This document shows positions 35,240-46,500 of a stretch of 64,000 nucleotides of DNA, one piece after another. The DNA is from Coturnix japonica (taxonomy: Eukaryota > Chordata > Aves > Galliformes > Phasianidae): positions 1,731,141-1,795,140 of the forward strand of contig NC_029541.1 of the NCBI RefSeq assembly GCF_001577835.2, read 5' to 3'. Made by a program: the position numbers and the translations under genes. How positions within the stretch are numbered: the first letter of the stretch is position 1; each line of letters starts with the position of its first letter. The notes under the pieces were generated by a model, which was not told where the DNA came from, searched no databases, and worked only from the letters and a program-made list of their open reading frames with translations.

Positions 35240-35832
35240 AGACCAATCAAAATCAAAGCGCGCTTGACTGACAGCCATATTAGCCAATCCGCAAGCTCCT
35301 ACCCGCATCCAATCGGGTGCTTAGGGAGATTTTCTCGTCCAATGGTAAACGAAGAGCGGAGCGTGGGCAGCATCCCGCGCTTCTGCAGGAGTGGCATTGG
35401 CTTCAACCAATCAGAACAAGGCAGACCAGGTTGGCAGTGACCAATGGGAAAAGGGGGCGGGTAAAGCGCTGCTCGCGAGAATTTGAGCGGGACAACGGGA
35501 ACCCGCGGACCAATGGGGAGCAGGGGCGAGATAACTGGCAGGTGAAAGGACCAATTGGAAGGAGGAGAGAGTTTCGCCCAATGACCAATGGGAAAAAGGC
35601 AGAGCCGCTCCTAGTGACAGGAGAGCTGGACCAATCAGAAGGCCGCGCCCTTTCTAACTATCCAATGAGACAGCGGGGCGGGGCGGATGGGGGGCGGCTC
35701 TTCCCGGCGCGCGAGGCCGGCCCATAGACAGACATCTCCCTCAGCCAATAGGAACGAGGATCGGCGGGGCGGTGGGGCGGGATTTCCGCCCGGCGGGAGA
35801 GAGAGGGTGGGGTGAGGCTGCGAGCGGCCAAT
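34878..35832 (+). promoter_or_regulatory. RBM15: RBM15 promoter with a dense run of about 20 CCAAT boxes
   Basis: Forward CCAAT pentamers lie at 34878, 34982, 35089, 35117, 35145, 35172 (inside the minisatellite) and at 35243, 35284, 35309, 35339, 35407, 35441, 35510, 35551, 35578, 35585, 35631, 35662, 35745 and 35828. Inverted copies lie at 35396 and 35554. Many have NF-Y-favoured flanks (CCAATCA, CCAATGG, CCAATGAG). No TATA box is evident; GGGGCGGG boxes occur near 35453, 35685 and 35843. The last box is 136 bp before the RBM15 ATG. Confidence 0.75.
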
Positions 35833-35967
35833 GGGCGCCGAGGGGGCGGGGTCGGCGGCGGCCGCGGCTTCCAAGATGGCGGCGGATGCGTGAGCGCGGC
35901 GGTCGGTCCGTCGGTGAGGCCGCCGGGGCGCAGGGCCGGGCGGGAGGCGGCCCCGCCGGGCACCGCC

Positions 35968-38769
35968 ATGAAAGGCAAGGAGCGCTCCCCCGCCAAAGCC
36001 AAGCGGTCTCGGGGCGGAGGGGGCGGCGAGGACTCGGCCTCATCCTCCTCCTCAACGCGAGAGCGGAGCAGCAAGAAGCCCAGCGGCTCCGGCGGCGGCT
36101 CCAACGGCGGCAAAGCGGCGGCGGCGGCTTCGAACGATAACAACAGCGGGAGGCGGGGCCCGCACCAGGACAAGGCCGCACGGACCGAGAGCGGGGCGGC
36201 CACGGGCACGGGAGGGCGGCACGGGTACGGCGGGAAGAGCACGGAGCCGTCACGGAGCAGCAGCAGCCGCGGGGGTGAGTCCCGGACGGTTGCGGCCCAG
36301 TCGTCGTCGTCTGACAGCGGGGAGTACAAGACACTGAAGATCAGCGAGCTGGGCTCGGCTCTGAGCGACGAGGCGGTGGAGGACGGGCTGTTCCATGAGT
36401 TCAAACGATTCGGAGATGTGAGTGTTAAAATCAGTCGCCTCCCGCCCGGTACCGGCGCTGCGGATGAACGTGTGGCTTTCGTTAACTTCCGACGGCCTGA
36501 AGATGCACGAGCCGCTAAACACGCCCGTGGTCGCCTCGTGCTGTACGACCGGCCGCTGAAGATCGAGGCCGTCTACGTGGGGAGCGGCGGAGGGAGCAGC
36601 AGGAGGAGGAGCAGCCGTTCGCCGGCGCTGCTGGACAAGGAGTCACCCTACGGCACGGCAGCCGTGGGGCTGGCGGCGGCGGCGGCAGCTGTACGGCATC
36701 CCGCAGCTGGGGCGACGCAGCGGGCTTTGTCCCCCGCCGGCAGCGGAGGGGCGTTGGGTTACCGGGACTACCGGCTGCAGCAGCTCGCTTTGGGCCGCTT
36801 GCCGCCCCCTCCCCCTTTGCCCAGGGAGTTGGAGAGGGAGAGGGACTATGGGGGTTTTTATGAGGCGCGAGTGCGGCCGGCCTATGGGCTGGAAAGGGTG
36901 GCCAGCGTGGCGGCTGCTGGGGGATTCCGTGGAGGAGGAGGGGGTGCTGGAGCTGCCAGTGAGGAGGAGATCAGCCCTGAGGATGACCAGAGAGCCAACC
37001 GCACGTTGTTCCTGGGCAACCTGGACATCACCGTGAGCGAGACAGATTTACGTCGAGCTTTTGATCGTTTTGGGGTCATTACTGAGGTGGACATCAAAAG
37101 GCCGGGGCGCGGGCAGACTAGCACTTATGGGTTTCTTAAGTTTGAGAATCTGGACATGGCGCATCGAGCCAAGCTGGCCATGTCGGGAAAGGTGCTCCTG
37201 CGTAACCCTATCAAGATTGGGTATGGTAAAGCCACTCCAACTACCAGGCTCTGGGTGGGTGGCCTCGGGCCTTGGGTGCCCCTTGCCGCCTTGGCCAGGG
37301 AGTTTGACCGTTTTGGCACCATTCGTACCATTGATTACCGCAAAGGTGATTCATGGGCCTACATCCAGTATGAGAGCCTGGACGCGGCGCAGGCGGCCTG
37401 CACCCACATGCGTGGCTTTCCATTGGGTGGGCCGGATCGCCGCCTCCGCGTTGACTTTGCGGATACCGAGCATCGGTACCAGCAGCCCTACCTGCAGCCC
37501 CTGCCTTTGCCCCCTCCTGCTCATTATGAGCTCGTGGCGGAGGCGGCTGCTTTTGGGGCTCACCGGGGGGCCCCACCCGATCCTCTGCGGGGTGCCCGGG
37601 ACAGGACGCCACCGTTGCTCTATAGAGACCGTGATAGAGACCTTTATCCCGAGACAGAGTGGGTGCCACCCCCACCCCCTGTACGGGACAGGAGTAACCG
37701 AGCAGCTGCCTACGACCCACTGGAAAGCCTAGAACGCCGTCGGGATGGTTGGTCCTTAGAGCGGGACCGAGGGGAGCGGGAGTTGGGCAGTAGTAGGGAT
37801 CAGCCTAGGAAACGGAGGCTGGCTGAGGACGGAGGCCGGCACTTGGATCGCTCTCCGGACAGCGAGCGCTCTTCTTCCTCTCGGAAGCGTCACTGCTTGA
37901 CCACGACCACACCACCAGACCGCAGCCCTGAGCTCGTCGGGGGGAGGGAGCGTTACAGCAGCGACCCGGAGCGTTCATCGTCTCGCTTGCTCCTCTTGGA
38001 GCGGCCCTCTCCCATCCGGGAGTCACGGAGGGGCAGCTTGGAGAGGGGTCAGAACGAAAAGCGTGACCGAAAGAATTCCGCTGAAAGGGAGCGGAAACAT
38101 CGCACTTCTGCTGCTGCTGCACAGGAGTGCAAAAGCCCGGCCAAAAAGGATGAACGTGCTGCAGAGGGAGGCGGTGGAGGCTCCCGCCTCAAACCTCCAC
38201 CTCAGAAACAGCAGCAGGACGGAGCATCGCAGGCCGGGGGAGCCCCCAAGCTGTGCTTGGCGTGGCAGGGGATGCTTCTGCTGAAGAACAGCAATTTCCC
38301 GTCCAATATGCACCTGCTTCAGGGGGACCTCGGAGTTGCCAGCAGTCTCCTTGTGGAAGGAGCGACTGGTGGGAAAGTAGCTCAGCTCAAGATCACCCAA
38401 CGTCTTCGTCTGGACCAGCCCAAGTTGGATGAGGTGAACCGCCGCATCAAGGTGGCGGGTCCCAATGGTTACGCCATCCTTTTGGCTGTGCCCGGCACAT
38501 CAGACAACCGCTCCACAGCCGGGGCTGGCGAGGCCACCACCTCCACCCAGAGGCCGCTCAGGAATCTGGTCTCTTATCTAAAGCAAAAGCAGGCTGCTGG
38601 GGTGATCAGCCTCCCTGTGGGGGGCAACAAAGACAAGGAGAACAGCGGGGTCCTGCACGCCTTTCCGCCCTGCGACTTCTCCCAGCAGTTCCTGGACTCC
38701 ACGGCCAAGGCGTTGGCCAAATCAGAGGACGACTATCTGGTCATGATCATCGTCCGTGGGGCATCTTAA
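35968..38769 (+). CDS. RBM15: RBM15 RNA-binding protein (OTT1, spen family)
   Basis: Nuclear adaptor of the m6A methyltransferase complex; in mammals it binds WTAP/METTL3, guides methylation of RNAs including XIST, and controls megakaryocyte differentiation and splicing. A single 2802-bp frame encodes 933 residues. Start MKGKERSPAKAKRSRG at a strong Kozak (CACCGCCATGA); no upstream in-frame ATG, unlike the longer human N-terminal form. Order: Ser/Gly/Arg-rich N-terminus, RRM1 about 119-203, RRM2 about 344-420 (RTLFLGNLDI, YGFLKFEN), RRM3 about 425-499 (RLWVGGLGPW), Arg/Ser/Asp-rich region, SPOC domain about 759-930 (LCLAWQGMLLLKNSNFPSNM). It ends VMIIVRGAS. Close to the human 969/977-residue forms, with expanded Gly/Ala tracts near the N-terminus and before RRM2. 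Confidence 0.96.
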   Translation: MKGKERSPAKAKRSRGGGGGEDSASSSSSTRERSSKKPSGSGGGSNGGKAAAAASNDNNSGRRGPHQDKAARTESGAATGTGGRHGYGGKSTEPSRSSSSRGGESRTVAAQSSSSDSGEYKTLKISELGSALSDEAVEDGLFHEFKRFGDVSVKISRLPPGTGAADERVAFVNFRRPEDARAAKHARGRLVLYDRPLKIEAVYVGSGGGSSRRRSSRSPALLDKESPYGTAAVGLAAAAAAVRHPAAGATQRALSPAGSGGALGYRDYRLQQLALGRLPPPPPLPRELERERDYGGFYEARVRPAYGLERVASVAAAGGFRGGGGGAGAASEEEISPEDDQRANRTLFLGNLDITVSETDLRRAFDRFGVITEVDIKRPGRGQTSTYGFLKFENLDMAHRAKLAMSGKVLLRNPIKIGYGKATPTTRLWVGGLGPWVPLAALAREFDRFGTIRTIDYRKGDSWAYIQYESLDAAQAACTHMRGFPLGGPDRRLRVDFADTEHRYQQPYLQPLPLPPPAHYELVAEAAAFGAHRGAPPDPLRGARDRTPPLLYRDRDRDLYPETEWVPPPPPVRDRSNRAAAYDPLESLERRRDGWSLERDRGERELGSSRDQPRKRRLAEDGGRHLDRSPDSERSSSSRKRHCLTTTTPPDRSPELVGGRERYSSDPERSSSRLLLLERPSPIRESRRGSLERGQNEKRDRKNSAERERKHRTSAAAAQECKSPAKKDERAAEGGGGGSRLKPPPQKQQQDGASQAGGAPKLCLAWQGMLLLKNSNFPSNMHLLQGDLGVASSLLVEGATGGKVAQLKITQRLRLDQPKLDEVNRRIKVAGPNGYAILLAVPGTSDNRSTAGAGEATTSTQRPLRNLVSYLKQKQAAGVISLPVGGNKDKENSGVLHAFPPCDFSQQFLDSTAKALAKSEDDYLVMIIVRGAS

Positions 38770-39059
38770 AAGCCCTTGTGTGCTCTGTACCCAACCCTGC
38801 CTACTCCTCCACACAGCCCCTCCAGCGTGTGCCAGGTGCTATGGGATACAGCCTTAGCCAGCCCAGTCATGATTTTAAATTAGATCTTTGTTTGTAGGTG
38901 ACTTTCTGTGCCCATTCTTTTTATTTTCTGTTACCGCATTTTTCTATAAGGTTAGAAGCCAGAAAGGTTGGTTAGCCATTAGAGTGAGTAGGATGTGTTG
39001 AGAATCCCTCATCTGTGGGGATAGCAGGGAGGCTTGGCCTGCTTTGACTTTAATGACAA

Positions 39060-39065
39060 AATAAA
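39060..39065 (+). terminator. RBM15: Proximal poly(A) signal candidate for RBM15
   Basis: AATAAATAGATAAAAAAGAA about 290 bp after the stop; a short-UTR form would end near 39085. Downstream is A-rich, then G-rich. Confidence 0.4.
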
Positions 39066-42000
39066 TAGATAAAAAAGAAAAGGAAACAAACAAACAAACA
39101 ACCCCCACAACAAAAGACTGGGGAAGGGGGTGGGTGGGGATGGGGATGGGGAGGGGGGGGAAGGGAAGAACAAACTCCCATCTTCCTCATTTTGATTCGT
39201 GTGTCCTTTTTTCATTTCATGTATTTTTGTTTTTTAAAGCGAGTTGGACAAACTCATCCTTTAAAAGAGTTCTGAACCGAAAAGACCAGATTTAAAGCAC
39301 TACTAAAGGTAGTTTGAATGGAAAAAACCACATCCCTGCTTGATGCAGACTGGTGTCAGCTGTTCTTTTGGGTCGTGGGAGTTCTGTGATGGCCTCAGTC
39401 AGGCCCACATCATCCCTTTCCTCAGGAGCCTGAAGTGTTTCCCTTTGAGTCCTATGGCTCGAGGTTGACGTCCTCCAGGTGACCAGCACCTGCCCTTGGG
39501 TACACTGCAGAAAATGAGTTCCTTTCTATTGGGTGTTTGATTCATCCAGCCCCACAGAATGCATGCACTGAAAGTATGCTTTTATTTTTGGGTTGGTTTA
39601 TTTTTTGTTGTTAAAAAACCAGGTGTATTTCTCCTATTTCGGTTCTGTTGTATCCCATATAATGCACTTTGGGTTTGTAGCAGTGACAATGTTTGGTAAA
39701 TAGCTGAGGACTTTGTTACAAACCATGAATGTCTCGTGCTTAACTCTGGTATGCAGGAAACAAGGAGGTGCTTTAAGAATCTATTGTGGTTGGTTTTGTT
39801 TTTACTGCCTTGATCCAAGAGTTGCAGGTACAGTGGGGTCTGCTTCCACGGTGCGAACTCTGAGCGAGCGTGCTTCTCTCCAGAGATGGTTTTAATTCTG
39901 TAATAATTTAATTACCTTAAAGTTCTCATTATCTTTTATACCTCTTTGTTAATAGCAAGGAACTGCTGTCTGCTAGGGACTTTTCAGGTACAGTACAGCG
40001 GGCATTACATGAGGTTTATCATTCAATAGGCATCCGGAGGAAGGTGTTATTAGCACCTCCGGGTTGCTGAGATGGGAGGAAACAGTTTGCCTTGGTTTTC
40101 CAAAGAACTTTGCTCATTTTCTCATTCATTTTCCCTTCGTTGGGCACTTTCCTCCAGCTGTCACACCTTGTTAATGCAGCATCTATAAGAGGGCGGGAAG
40201 GCATCCAAATCCCCATTGTTTTATTTAACAGCTGGAAGGATTTTGTCTCTGGCTTCTAAGCTGAAGGGTGACTCTGTATGAATATACAGGCCCTAAAATG
40301 TAATCTTGCACTTAAAACCAGAATGTAGCCTTGCACTTAGCCACATCTTCAGAGACAGGCAATGTAAATGCAGCACTGCTTCTCTCAGTTGTCTTCCATT
40401 GGGTTCTTTGGGTGATTGGTGCGGGTTGATCAACTTACACCACACAAAAAACCCCAATTCCAAGCGTGGGGTTGGGTTGCCAGTAAGATATATGAAGGAT
40501 GAGATGCATTGAATGTATTGTATGAACACAGCAGCTGTCAATGTGACATTGTGTGCTCCAGATCCGCTCTCACAGAGGTGCGTTTCTGTAGGGCTATGGA
40601 ACAGCTTTCAGAGCGTGTTGGATTTCCCCTTTGTGACCTGAAGGAGCAGTGCTGCATCCCAAGCATCGCTGGGAACTGAGAACTCAGATGTGGCAGCTTA
40701 TCTTGGAAGCAAAGTTTGGTTTTAGAGACATTTTTTCCTTTCTAAAAGCCTCATTTAATGCTCTTAAGTGTTTGAGGGCGAAACCCGGGCTTCCCGGATT
40801 CGTGTCCTTCAATGTGAATGTAATAGATGGCAGAAATCAGCTGTTCATCTTCCTATTAACAACGAGAATTCCTCAGAGTGACACCAATGATGCAGATAAC
40901 GGTGCGTTAGAGACGATATGGCATATTTACCACTTCCTGCACAGAATGTCTGTTTTAATTCTCACGGGTGGCTGTTGTGTGTCGGCGTGCAATCAAAGCT
41001 GCTGCTGCCTTGCTTGAAGTGCATTTGGGGTGAGTTTTCCCATAGATCTGAACCAGGGGATGCAGAGTTTGAAGGGAAAGAAACACTGAGCTGCTGGGAA
41101 TCCCAATCTGCCCAACACCCAATAGAAGCACTGATGTTACTACATCCGACGCTGACACTTGCTAAGCACGTTGGTTGTTCATGTTGACACCCAGCAGCCA
41201 CCCGTGGTTGTTTTAAAGCCTGTAAAACTTGGGGTCAACACAGCTTGTCCACACGTCAGAGCAAACAGGATGACTTTTGGGAAGAGCATCCTGGTTGCAC
41301 TTCCCTTTCTCCTTGTTCAATAGCAGTGGTCGTGCTTTTATGGGTCGAAGCTGCGCCAGGGAATGGGACAGGCTGTGTTTGACTCCAGGTTTTCTTATGG
41401 AACGGAGTACCTGCTTCTTTAAATCTGGTTTATTTGTGGTTGCTGCTCTGTTTTGTAAGCAAGGATTTTAACACCCTTTGAGGGTAATTAATGTCCAAAC
41501 CTAACTGACTGGCAACGGTTGTTTTGCCAGCACTTGGTCGCGTGCTGCCATCGAGTCTGGCGCAGCGTTAGCTGTGCTTTCCCTTGGGCCCCAAAGCCTG
41601 CACCATTGGAGTAACTGTCCTCTGAAAGTCATCTTGGCCAGGGCTGACCGCGTGTAGAAGTCCGTATGTGATCCCACTTCTGTCTAGAGCAGAACAGATG
41701 TAGCAGACTTCAGCTCTCTAATCATATTTGGCATTATGTTGCTCAAGCAGGAGCTCAGTATTTCTTCTAATGTCGTGTGCAGCCAGTGTTCCTCTATTTC
41801 ACGAGCTAGCTTGTTGAATTACTGTGGAAAAAGGATGTCCTTTTCCTGAATCATTTTGTATAGCCGTGCTTTATGCTTTGGGGAAAGAACCTCAAATGAC
41901 TCATACCTTTGTTTAAGATTTTTAGTAGGTTTTGTCTTTTAATTGGAAACTTGACGCAACTTCCTTGGCTGCTGGCCAGTGGCTTTGTTTGCTCCAGCCT

Positions 42001-43541
42001 GGTGCTCGGTCTGCTGCTGCCTGTTACCATCAGCTCTGCGGGTGGAGGCTTCTGGGTTACAAGTCCCGGAGGATCCTTGCAAGCATCGCAGAGGGAGAAG
42101 GGATTTACGTGCCAGGCAAACCTCAGCCTTCTCCATTGAAGTGTGTGGATGTTGAAGGAATGATTCGGTGACCGCTTGCTCAGCCTCTACAGGGGGGCAC
42201 AGAGGAGAGTTTGGGATCTTCTTGCATTGCTGCAGAGCCATCGAGCTGATGGTAACCGAGGTGAAAGGCCTTAAGTATTAACGTGGAGGGGAGGAGTGAA
42301 TGAAAATTGTGAAGACAGGTTTCGAAACTCTGAGGACTCAGGGAAAATAGGCTTGGAAATACTTAGTTCCGGGCTTTATGTAAACAGCGGTGAGGGCAGT
42401 GCTCCTGTGGAGCCTCTTGCACGCCTGTTGAACAGAAACAAGAGCGGAGAAAATTGCTGCCATGCATAATACAGAGTTTTTGGGGTTCTTTCCCCCCTTG
42501 TCTGCCCATTTTTTCTATGGACTTCCTGCAGATTGTGCTTGAAGGACAGGTATTCCAATGAGTTACAACCCGAATGCCGGGATGGTTTTTTTGCGTTATT
42601 AAGCTGTTATTCAGAGAATGGTTAACCAAATCCACACCTGCAGTTTTGGTTGCGACGGGTGGTGAAACACAACTTGAATAGCATCGACTTCCAATCCTAA
42701 TTGGGTGCGTTTTTGCTTTGCCCTCTTCTTTAATGTTAGAATGGGAGGGCTGAGAGCAGGAGGGAGCCTTGTATGCACTACCTGTCATCCTGCTGTCGTT
42801 ACGTTGCCTTTGGGAGGTGTCCGTTGAGGAAAGCCAACACCACAGGCACCACTTGGGGTTGGTTTTTCTCACGGCTGATCCTTGTGATTTATCCTGATAG
42901 CTGTTAATGGATGCGACCATTGATACTGTAAACCCGGTTTAACCTCGGTCCGAAACCAAACCCTGCGCTGCTCGTTGTGCTCCTATACATGGAAGGTGAC
43001 TTCACTCAAGGTTTTCATGCCCCTGGGTGGCGTTGGTGCTCTTTGAAGTCCGGGTAGACCATTCAGCAAGGCTTTATCATCCCATATGATGTAAGGAGGG
43101 GGAAATCTATTGTATGCATTGATATGGAATAACGTTTTCTTTCCTCCTGCAAGCAAAGCTGGGCGGACTGCAGAGGACAACCACGTGGGATAGCGAGCTC
43201 TAATGGACCTTTGGGAAGAGAAGCTGTGGCTTGTGTGGAATATCCATGGGCCCATTCATGACGGAAGAAAGCTTATCTGTTTAGTATTTGTGCATTTTGA
43301 CTAAAAAATGGCAGCTTTAAAAAAAAAAATAAGAAAAAAAAAATAAGTTGTGTATCTGCTATTGTGATGCCAATGGCCGTGTTTTAAAAGTGGATAAAAA
43401 ATGACCTCTTTGCTTTGTGCTGTGTACACAAGATTGCTGGATAAAAAAAGTAAAGGAATACCCTTTTTATGGCTCACACAGCTTCCCGTAGCTGTCACTC
43501 AAACACGCGCTCACAGTTTGAGCTGATTTTGTTTCATTCTA

Positions 43542-43547
43542 AATAAA
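43542..43547 (+). terminator. RBM15: Distal poly(A) signal candidate for RBM15
   Basis: AATAAA followed by TTTGTTTCTTTGG, a good U/GU-rich downstream context, 4.8 kb after the stop. A further AATAAA lies at 44116-44121. Confidence 0.5.
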
Positions 43548-43570
43548 TTTGTTTCTTTGGAGGAAAAAAA

Positions 43571-46500
43571 ACACAAAACACACTGGTTTTTCTGCCTGGG
43601 AGTGAATTGACGACAACCGTTTGACCCCCCCTTTGTTTGCAGCTGAGGGGTTCTTTGCTGCTGTTGCTGCTCGGTGGCTGAGCCGACGCTCGCGGCTCTT
43701 GTGCAAAGAAGGAGGGAGAATGGAGCTTTTGCATTGACCGCCGTGTTTTACCTGCTTGGAAGAACCCAGCATCGCCCTTTGGTTGGGGTTCGCTCGCTGC
43801 TTTTACTCCTCATCCATACGAGGAAGCGGTGCTGATGCTGGCATACAAGAAGCAGCAGGGAAGCAGATCCCTGCAGCACAACGATGTCCGAAGCCGGGGC
43901 TTCGAAGAGCTGGATTTGCTGAATGTTAACGGTTCCGATCGGTTTCGTTTCACCTCGCTTGTTTTGGCCTTTTAGTTTCCATTTTGATTTTCATTTCTTA
44001 TTTTTTTTTTTCTTTATTCCTTTTTATTTCTTAAGTTGCACGTAAAACCTTTGCAGCCAAACCAAAAAAACCACCCACCCAGAAACGAGGCGTTATAATG
44101 TTATTAGATGCCGTTAATAAAAGCCACACGTTGAGCCACCACTCCTCCACCTGCAGCCGTCCCTTTGCAACACTTACCATCCCTTTGCAGCAGTTCCGTG
44201 TGGTCGCTGTCTTATAGTTCTGACCGGACGACGAGTTGGTGTTGGGTAATTTTAAACCCTTTGGTGTTGGTGTCAGTGATGTTTTCGGAACCGATCCTAC
44301 CTGCCTTTGGATGTGCATGCGCCCTGATACGCGTCCCAGGTGCAGCTGCACGTTTGCTTGTTGTTGAGCACGTTGTGCAGTGCGATGCTGACAGGAGGAC
44401 GGAGGCAACCCGACGCTGTGGTTCTGCCTTCCCTTGGCCTGGGCTCTGCATTCATCTCAGGAGACACAGTTGGACCATCAGCTGCGATGGAGAGGAAGCT
44501 GACGCCGCAGCATCGTTGGCTCCAGGATCCTTTGGTGTGCCCTTAGGATGACTGTGATGCGTGGATGAAGGCACCTTGAAATGCAAGCTTGCCCTGGTTG
44601 CTTCAACATCCTTTCGCCTCCCGTGGATGATAACCAACCTGGTGCTGTCCTGTGGCCATACACGAGGGCTGCAGGGCCTCCCAGCAGAAGGATGCTGTTC
44701 CCGGGGCACAGAGCTGTGTGAAATCCCCAAAGCAGGTAAGAGGGTTGAGTGCTTGGGCTGAATTGTAATGTAAAAAGGGATGGTTTTGTTGTTTGCCTGT
44801 TGGTTTGTTGCTTCTCCAGCCTCGGGTGCCTACTCACTTGTACTAATGGGTTTTGGTCAGCGCTGGGATGAGCCCTGTGTTTGCTTTGGGGTTCTCCTAT
44901 TTGCTATGAGGTTTCCATGCCCACAGGGTGGGTTTTCAGTGTGGGAAAGCAGAGCTGATGTTTTGACTTTGTGAGCTGACTCACCCCGGGTGCTGTCTGT
45001 AATTGGGGTGCAGCGTGGGATGCTGGTATGAGTGCCTAAATGAACCTGTTGTCAATGAGAGCTTTTGTAGGTATCACCAATGATTCCCAATCTTGGTGAC
45101 ATGGTGGGAGTCCTGAGCTGAGCTTTTCTTCCAGCATTTGGTGTTTGTAGTTGAAATTCATGTTTTGGAAGCATGTGTGTGTTTGTATGTGGATCCATTC
45201 GGGCTGTGAGCTGCATTGTGCCCTGACCCAAAGCATTGCACACCTCTGCCTGTTCTGCTGCTGGTTGTTGTGGTCCTGTCCACATCCTATGTATGGAGGT
45301 CCTATGGGGCAGCTCTATGATGTGACACTGGCTGCTTACAGTGGGGTGCTGCAGCTGCCAGGTGGACCATGGCTTTCGTTAAGTGTTAATTTGGTTAATG
45401 AGACTCAAGGCAGGCAATCAGGGGAAAGTGGATTTGCAAAGAGAAGCCTTTAATGAAGTGCACTGCAGCAGGAAGCCATGCGAGCAGATTAAACGGGGCA
45501 GCAGCTCCTTGCATTCACACCTCCTATGCCCAAATTGTGCTTTTCCCAGCCGCAGTTGAATTAATCACTTGAAAGCATCAGATGGCCCAGCTCCTGCTCT
45601 GGGCTGATAACGTGTTCTCTCTGCAGTGAAATGGCAAATGCTCTCTGAGGATACGCTCTATCCACGTGGCTGCCCTCGCAGAAGGGAAAGGAGTGGGAAG
45701 AGCTGTGGCTCTGAGCTGTGCTTATCCACAGCTGCTTTAGGAGATGGGGCTGTGGGGGGTGAGGATGGTCAGCTGTGCTCTGCTGTGGGAAGTGCTGGCA
45801 GCAGAGGGTGAGGGTGGGCTGGAAAAACCCTCTCCTGTTTTGCAAATCCTTTGTATCCTCCTCCAGCATGGTGTTAATTGCAGTAGGTGCTGAGCTTCAG
45901 GTTAATTGTGGGTGATGGGTATTTGGTCTGCTCGTTTTCCCTGCCTTGACCTTCATACCTAGCTCTGCAATTGGATCTGAAGATCAGCCCCGTAGCTTTT
46001 CAGCTGGCTCCAGTATTTCCTGTCCTCAGACACAGGGAAGGATCGCGCTGACAGTCAGCAACGTGTCCTGCCCTGCATTGGCACCATTCCCTGCAGTGCA
46101 ATGTGTAGGATGAGGAGCAGCTCCTGCATCACAGTGCTGTGCTTTGAGCCTGCAGGACACCCTGGGGCAGGGAGCTGCTGTTCCTATGGCCCTGCTGCCC
46201 CATTGCCATGCTGCCTGTAGCACTTGAGCTCATCCCTGGTGCTGCCCCTCTCCCTGCTCCCTATCTCCCTAAGGCAATAAAAGCAATGCAGACACGTTCC
46301 CAGCTGTCACAGGGCTGGTGACAAATACCTTCGCTCTTCCTTGTGGCCTTTGCTTCCTCCTCTGGGGTTTCCTACCCCTGCTTGACTGAAGGCTTGAGGG
46401 CTCAGGATGGGTCCTATTGGATCGGGCACCTCCCGGCCCTATCTCACCCACATGAGAGATATCAACAGTTCAGGGTGCTCAGAAGCTCAGGAGGCAAAGT

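Larger units (their letters stand above)
38770..43570 (+). other. RBM15: Probable long RBM15 3' UTR / downstream tract
   Basis: Composition changes at the stop codon from GC-rich to AU-rich with many T runs, ATTTA pentamers and no coding potential, and stays so for nearly 5 kb. Candidate poly(A) signals are AATAAA at 39060, 43542 and 44116. The shift back toward ordinary GC-rich spacer after about 44.1 kb supports a long UTR with proximal and distal ends. The exact end is not provable by eye. Confidence 0.55.

Noticed and set aside
35737-36404. Minus-strand frames of 197-248 codons opposite the RBM15 N-terminus
   Set aside because: Antisense of Ser/Gly/Arg codons in a CpG island.
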